A DNA stretch of 64,000 nucleotides from Rhynochetos jubatus (taxonomy: Eukaryota; Chordata; Aves; Eurypygiformes; Rhynochetidae), in contig CM050676.1 in the NCBI GenBank assembly GCA_027574665.1, forward strand, positions 4,950,157 through 5,014,156, given 5' to 3'. This document shows positions 57,901 through 64,000 of the stretch, in pieces (position 1 is the first letter of the stretch; each line of letters starts with the position of its first letter). The notes under the pieces were generated by a model. That model saw only the letters and a list, made by a program, of their open reading frames with translations, did not search any database and had not been told where the DNA came from. The position numbers and the translations under genes were made by a program.

Positions 57901-59989
57901 AAGACCTCGTTAGCCAGCACAGAAGGAGCAACTCTTGACCCAACCGCAATTAGACGGAAAGGACGCCTCCACGAGCGACACACGGCCCCTCACGGCTATC
58001 ACAGCTTTTGAAGCTTTCTGAGAGCGTAACCATATCAAACTCTGTCCTCCTGTGACTGACCTCGAGCACGGGGGGAAAAAGTATTCCCCCTCTCACTACT
58101 TTACCTTTTTCTAGCACACACTAAACTGCTTCGCATGTTTTGTTACCCTGGGGGAGAAACATCATGAGAGGTCAAAGCAGTTTATTTGAACCTCTGACCC
58201 CAGATCTGACCCTTGGTTCATCAAGGACTCTGAGCACACGTATTCACACCACAATCAATGAAACTGCTCAAATATTTGACCTACGTTCAAGAGTCACCCG
58301 GAGCAGGACCACAACTACGGTACGTCTGCCATACACCAGCTCCTGGTAGCTTTACTCCTGCTCCTCTGCTCCACAACCCAGCTGTGTCACCCAGCCGCCT
58401 TGCTCCATACGTCACTCTCGGGCCTTGCCTATTTTGCTCAGGACCTTTTTGTGACAGGGACCATCACATCCGATGGTACGGAGTCTAGCCCTCAATTCCA
58501 GAAAGGCCACTGCGTCAGCAGGTGGCTTTCGCACTCTTCTCGAGTCACCTGCATATACAAAACCCCAAAAGCCTAACCCTCCTGCCCCTTCCCCCCACCC
58601 TGTTTCCGTTCAGGGTCTTTCAAGCCCGCTCTGTGACCACATCGCACCGTCGGTCTGTGCGCAGGGACCACGTTACGCAAAACCATTCCTCCGCCTCTCT
58701 TCCTCGTACACGAGGACAGAGGGAATACTTACGTGCCTCACAAAAGCCTAACGAGGATTTGTTCGTGTCTGTGGAGCAATTTGATGATGAAGACACTATA
58801 CACAGTGCACAGTCACAACAATCTCCCAGGTATATTGTAATTCAGTCATGTTTTATAAGCAGCACAGAGTATTCAACCATATATTCTATGTAGCTTTGGT
58901 ATCAGTGAACAGCAACAACATCAAAGTCCTACAAGAAAAGCACGGAGCAAGCTCTGGGGCCCAACGCACTGATTTATCTTTGCAAGCACATGTTGTTACA
59001 TCAGGAGGCCGCAGAGCATTGTCATTAACAACAGTACCCAACTCTGTGGTGGTACACTTTATTCTGGAATTGCTCTAAAGGCAATTAAATACTTGCTTCA
59101 GTAAAAATGCACGCGGCCTCTGGAAACCCTCCCTGCTTCTACAGCCCCAGCCTTTATGAAGCGTGGACCACGGTTAACCCTGCAGATCCCCTGTGTTCTC
59201 ATTCACAGTCTGCCCAGTAAGCCAGCGACGGCCAAGTGAGCATAAATACAGCATCTGGCCTAGCAGGCAAGTCCAATAAAGCTGCAGTGCACAGATATAT
59301 TACACCCCTTCTTTGCTACCCGTGGCTGTGTTTTCCAGTGACGCAGGAGGCACATTAACTGCAAGGCAAGACCAGTGTACTTGCTCTCCAAGGGAAAGCT
59401 GCAGCTTGTGACCTAGAGATTTTTAACTCTGTGATTATTCAGAGCAGCTGTTGCTGACCGATGGTAACCACAAGCCCACCGCATTGCCACACACAGCCAC
59501 AAAGCAGCACCGTCACGCATCCTAACGCCACGTGAGCACGGACTTGTGGAGATGCAACAATCGGTGTCGGAGGGCAAGAAGAGGGGAAGGGAGGAATCCA
59601 AGTAGGCAACAACCACTTCCAAGAAGTGTATAAAACCATACTTAAAAATAGCCATTTCCTCCTGATCACTGATCTTCAGAACTAAACATGTTCACAGAGC
59701 GATCCCAACCTGAACATAATCCTCATGTCAGATGAGACAGACCAGAGTTACCACTGTGAGCACCCCTTGTCGAGAAATCCTGACTCCCAGAACAGAGAGC
59801 TTCAAGACTCTCCATCCTCTGCCGTCAGATTATTTGCTCCCCACATTTTAGAGATTTCTCTGTTTCACAGAGCCCATCCCCAACCTCTCTCTGAAAAGGA
59901 AGAAGCATCATTCAGCATCTTGTACAAAACTCCTCGTTTTTTCTCTAGCCTTACCTTACAAAATAAGAACGGTTAGCTAAGCAAGCTCT
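54921..59989 (-). other. DOT1L: DOT1L 3' UTR (proximal part certain, extent unknown)
   Basis: The DNA after the DOT1L stop has no further exon. Minus-strand AATAAA hexamers lie at 59,063-59,058 (followed by a G/T-rich stretch around 59,020-59,045), 57,453-57,448 and 56,371-56,366, giving 3' UTRs of about 0.95, 2.55 or 3.65 kb. AT content is high from about 56,400 to 57,700. Plus-strand poly-T runs at 57,588-57,625 are poly-A on the transcript strand. A nested duplication of tgctcaactgttgg lies at about 57,058-57,086. Confidence 0.5.
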
Positions 59990-62900
59990 TTATCGTGGCT
60001 TAACCCCCGAAAGGTGCGAAGCATAAGGAGACTGCATGCCAAGGGTAACCCACATAGCGGACGTGCCAGCTGCGTTGGACTGCGTGATCATGGGCGCGGA
60101 CTGTGCCAGCGCCAAACGGGGCAGAGGCGGGTGATGGACTGTAAAGGAGGGGCGGGAGGTTTTGTGCTGGAGAGAAGCTAGCTTAATAGACAAAGAAGCG
60201 TTAGCAGATTGGACAGAAGCAGCGGAAGAGGATGGCAAAAAAGCTTCACTGGGTGGGATGGATGGCAGGTTCTGCAGAAGCGCAGGCTCGGGGTTAGAAG
60301 CAAGTAAAGGAGGAGGTGGGGGCAATGAAACGTTAGGAGGGGGCGGAGGGGAATGGAAAACAGATTGCACTGGCGCTCTGTTGAGGTGCTGAGCAGATCT
60401 AGTCTCACTAGATGTTACTAAATTAGAGGAAGGGGGTGGGAAGGATGAGGATGAGGTGCTGGCAACAGCCTGCAGAGGGTTTAAGCTTAGCACTGTGCTG
60501 CTAGAAACAGCACTGCTGCTGAAACTGGCTCCAAATTGATGAGGAGAGGAGGCAGAAGGCACCGCATGGTTAAAAATACCTGCAAACAGGAGAGAAAAAC
60601 TCAGCTTCAACAGATGGGCTTTGTACAGTCTCAAGTGACAAGAGAAACAAAACAAAAAGAAAAAAAGCAAAATTATAATAGTTACAGCCCCGTACAAAAA
60701 AATGCAGCATGAGAAGGCAGCAAGCAATGAGAGATAATGGTGCAGGCCAGGAGGTACAAAAGATTTCACTTACCTTTCCTACTGCCAACCTCTAAACGCC
60801 ACGAGGAAAAATGGTCAGACTCAAGAACAGTTCTATACCACACGGGTAGACTTTTGATGAGATTACGTGGTTCTAGAGTTGTTTATCTGAAGACTCAAAC
60901 TGCTGCTCTTCCCTCCCCACCCTCCTGCTTTCCCACTTAGAGGGCAGCAGAGGGGAGACTGTATTTCCAGCAAATCTACGTGCTGAGAGATGAGAGTTAG
61001 GATTTCCCGACATGGTGCCTGAATGATTATGGACAGGTAAGAAAAACTGCCTTGGACACTTAGTAATGGCAGGTTCAGACTATCTTCTAGTCCTGCCAGC
61101 TTGTCTCCAGTTTGGGCCACAGAAGCCAAGCCTGTGCAGAATCCCAGAAGTGCAAGGTGCATATGGCATTGCCCTTCCTGGCAAAGAAATGCTCTTCATG
61201 TCCGTTCAAGAGCCAGAATGCTACGCAATTCCCAACACCATCTCCTCTGAAGAGGCACTGATGTTTTGCTCTTCCTGGATCCTGCTAAATCCATTCAAAG
61301 GCCTAATCTCAACCTTTACTCAAGCTGGCAAGTTAGAGATCCTTAACTTGGTACCGTGACAAGTTAAATCTTTTACCTGCAGGCAAACCTAAGTTGGTTC
61401 CAACACAGCAACATCTGAACAAGCATACATTATGAAATCACAAAGTCTGGGTGCATTCTTTCATTAAGGTGATACAACAAGCTCATCTAGTAGACAAAGC
61501 TCATGAGATTTCACCGTGGGAACTGAACTCATCCTAGCATTTTCCAAGAGAGAGAGGAGACTGGTTATGTGGGACAGATCTGCTTCACATCCTGCAGAAA
61601 TGAAAGGGTTTCACCCCTGGAGAGGCAGTGTCAGACTTTCCTTTAGGCCCTGTCTTATACCAGAGAAAGAGTTCTGCCTACCTCCAACTGTTCCACCTGT
61701 AACCCCAGGAGAGAAGTTCCCCATAGTGTGAGAATTAGTCAGTCTGGTTGCAGCTGACGACACGTGGACCAGACTGGCAGCAGCTGGCATTGAATTAAAT
61801 AAGGACTGCAATACTGAGGAATTTGTCACCGAGTTGAGGTTTGCTTGCAAGGCCATGGGGCCGAGGGGGAACTGCGATCCAGTGGTCAAAGTGTTTAGGA
61901 AAGGATGGTGCGTCTGAACAGAAGATGCTGGGTTGCCTGCTGAAGAAACAGCAGTAGAAAGGCTTTTACCATTCAGAAGGCCACCAGACGAAACAGCAGC
62001 AGAAATGAAAAGGTTGTGGCCATTTTTAAACTCCACATCTCGGTCCCTTCCTTTGCCGACCTTTCCGTTATGCTGCAAAGAGTTTTTTTCTGAAGAACTC
62101 CCAGTACGAATGCTTATTTCACTGATCTCTTTGCCTTTGACCCCTGACCGATTTAAGTCTTCTTTCGTGCCGCTGAGGCCTTCGAGTTGCCTCTTGTTCA
62201 AAAAAGGATTCGTTTCCGATACCCCCACATCTTTGCTTCGCTGTGACTGGAAACCCAGGGAGCAGTTGGAAGTCGTCACGTCCGAAGCCTTATGCGGAAG
62301 AGAAGCACCATCGATAAAGCTGTGTAAACCAACGTCAGCCGACAGTCCACCGTTGTACGGGAACCCGTTAGTGGAGTTTGTACTCGGGCTGAGCCCATCT
62401 GTGCCAGCGGAGGGCATGGCAATGCTTTTCCTTGTGTGTGCCGTCATCTTGGCATCGATGGCGAGGCTGTCCTCGGCGGACGGCCTGAAGGCAAACAGGG
62501 AATTCTGGCTCAGAGATGAAACAGACTGCAAGGGACTATCTGTGGTTTTGGTCAGGTTGATGTCAGATATTGGTGAAAAAGTAGATTTCCATTTACTGCT
62601 GTTCATATTCTCGCTGCTTTGTGCTTGTTTCCTCCCAGATAAGCTGCCACCTAGTTTGGAATAAAATTTATAAAGGTCAAAAACCAGCATCACTCAACCT
62701 GCTAATTAAGAACAGGGGTTTATGTTTCAACACGTACATTTATCAGTTTAATTCTGTATCTGATCCAAAGGCAGAAATATTTGTGGTCACCTTAAAAGTC
62801 CTTAGAATTTAGTTTAATGCTCTGAAAAAGTCTGAGAATGCCGATTTACTCTTTCCTCAGTCTTTGTACCCAAACCCCAAGGCAGCGAAAAAATTGCTCA

Positions 62901-64000
62901 GATCTTTGGCGACCTGTGACTACAGGAAGAACTGACCCAAACCCTGTAATTATCAGCCACCGGTCTTAATTAGGATTATGCAAAGCTCTGGCAGAACTGC
63001 ACTCTGCTCAGCAGCACGGAAAAGCCTGTGACTCACAACTCCAGCAAGCGGACGGCCCCTGTTCCCAAGTCCAACCACTACAACAAATCCTCACACCTAC
63101 CATTTTCAACAGTCTTCTGTGGAGATTTGCTTTCCAATGATATTGTTGCAATTTTCCTTTCAATTCTAGTGGGAAAATAAAAAGGTTATAGCACCCATTG
63201 CAGACCTTTTGTTGCACATTTACCCTCATAATCCATCTTCCTCATGTTCCTGTCTTAACAGCTGACCAGAGTATTTAAAGCCCGATCAGTCAGAAAGCTC
63301 TATGTTACTACAGAAACTTAAACACATAAAAAATCCACCACAAGCTTTAAGCAGAAGCTATTACATAATTATTGCTCTCTGCCAATATTAGTGCACATTG
63401 AGGACTTCGTCGTTGCTTTTCTGTCACAACAAGGAGGCTGTTGCTCACATTTCTATAGCGGTTACTTTTCCAGCACCTTAAACAAGAAAAAAATTGCACC
63501 CCACAGGCAGGCAAAGGGTGGCAGGTAGTGAATTTTCAGATTCACTACATCACGGCAACACATCAACACCCTGGGGCAGGAGGGGGAGAATTCTGAATCA
63601 AGCTGAAACTGGGAGTGAGCAGGAGACAGATTCCTAGTTAAGATCACACAGAAAGCAACGTAGGAAAAAAATTATTTCTACACTAATTCTTCCAGAGGCC
63701 AGACCCCGTCAGCCGTGCAGACAGCCACAGTGGATTCCCACAGTCAAGTACTACTCCAACGATACCATCCCTATTCACAATTTCAGCTGCGTAAGAGGCT
63801 TGGCATAATGGAATCAGTCTCCAAGTAGCGGGAACAAAGACGGCTTAACACACCTCTGCGGTTTAGACCACTGTTACCAGCTCTCAGAGAAATCTCATCC
63901 TGAAACCTCTGCCTGTGTATTCACCTGCTGCTATTGTGCTCATCTTCAGAGCCCTGCTCTTCATCTGATGTTAGAGGAGAGTAATGAACGCCGTTGGTCT
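59990..64000 (-). CDS. DOT1L: DOT1L histone H3K79 methyltransferase, C-terminal part (partial)
   Basis: Four exons on the minus strand: 64,000-63,925 (cut by the window edge), 63,165-63,101, 62,650-61,682 and 60,579-59,990, phases 2, 1, 1, encoding the last 565 aa. DOT1L is the nuclear enzyme that methylates histone H3 lysine 79 and marks transcribed genes. The catalytic domain is N-terminal and lies beyond the right edge. The visible part matches vertebrate DOT1L closely: NGVHYSPLTSDEE; RIERKIATISLESKSPQKT; NSSKWKSTFSPISDINL; DVEFKNGHNLFISAA; ASLVHVSSAATRLTNSH. The last exon is Ser/Pro-rich with two five-Pro runs (PPPPPNVSLPPPPP) and ends YASHLSGVKPR. Retaining the last intron would give a different short tail stopping at 61,611. 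Confidence 0.95.

Noticed and set aside
1-64000. CRISPR arrays, bacterial operons, riboswitches or prophage
   Set aside because: Spliced vertebrate genes and CR1 elements show this is animal nuclear DNA. The tandem arrays have no spacers and are minisatellites.
1-64000. Endogenous retrovirus or other viral insertion
   Set aside because: No LTR pair, gag, pol or env-like frame was seen. The only reverse-transcriptase trace is the CR1 LINE at 42.46 kb.

Overview
The window is vertebrate nuclear DNA and almost certainly from a bird. It has multi-exon genes with GT-AG introns, a GC-rich gene-dense right half, CR1 LINE copies, and no mammalian-type SINE load. The gene order JSRP1, AMH, SF3A2, PLEKHJ1, DOT1L matches the block on human 19p13.3; in chicken I recall it on microchromosome 28. 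I cannot name the species.

Layout: positions 1 to about 24,600 hold no gene I recognise. They contain CpG-poor DNA, a few very old repeat relics (two CR1/L3-type LINE fragments and two MIR-like scraps) and, from about 21 kb, increasingly GC-rich DNA leading into JSRP1. JSRP1 (+, 24,625-26,426) is a muscle sarcoplasmic-reticulum protein. It is tail-to-tail with AMH (-, 32,323-28,106), the anti-Mullerian hormone precursor. SF3A2 (-, 39,015-34,608), a U2 snRNP splicing subunit, lies upstream of AMH in the same orientation. It is head-to-head with PLEKHJ1 (+, 40,095-46,331) across a CpG-island promoter with an NRF1 palindrome, ETS sites and GC boxes. PLEKHJ1 is tail-to-tail with DOT1L (-), of which only the C-terminal 565 codons and the 3' UTR lie in the window; the methyltransferase domain is beyond the right edge.

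Exons were built by hand from splice signals, reading-frame phase and family resemblance. All junction phases agree for AMH (5 exons, 659 aa), SF3A2 (8 exons, 315 aa), PLEKHJ1 (6 exons, 155 aa), JSRP1 (4 exons, 297 aa, N-terminus uncertain) and the DOT1L exons.

These genes do not form a pathway. Two are housekeeping genes sharing a promoter, one is a chromatin regulator, and AMH and JSRP1 are tissue-restricted. The more unusual points are a 22-bp G-rich minisatellite and a C21 tract inside AMH intron 2, a much shorter SF3A2 tail than in mammals, a strong-context four-codon uORF before PLEKHJ1, an SF-1-type site before AMH, a possible very long DOT1L 3' UTR with an 11-bp hairpin, and a small unassigned membrane-type ORF between AMH and SF3A2. 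I found no evidence for a wholly new biological system.
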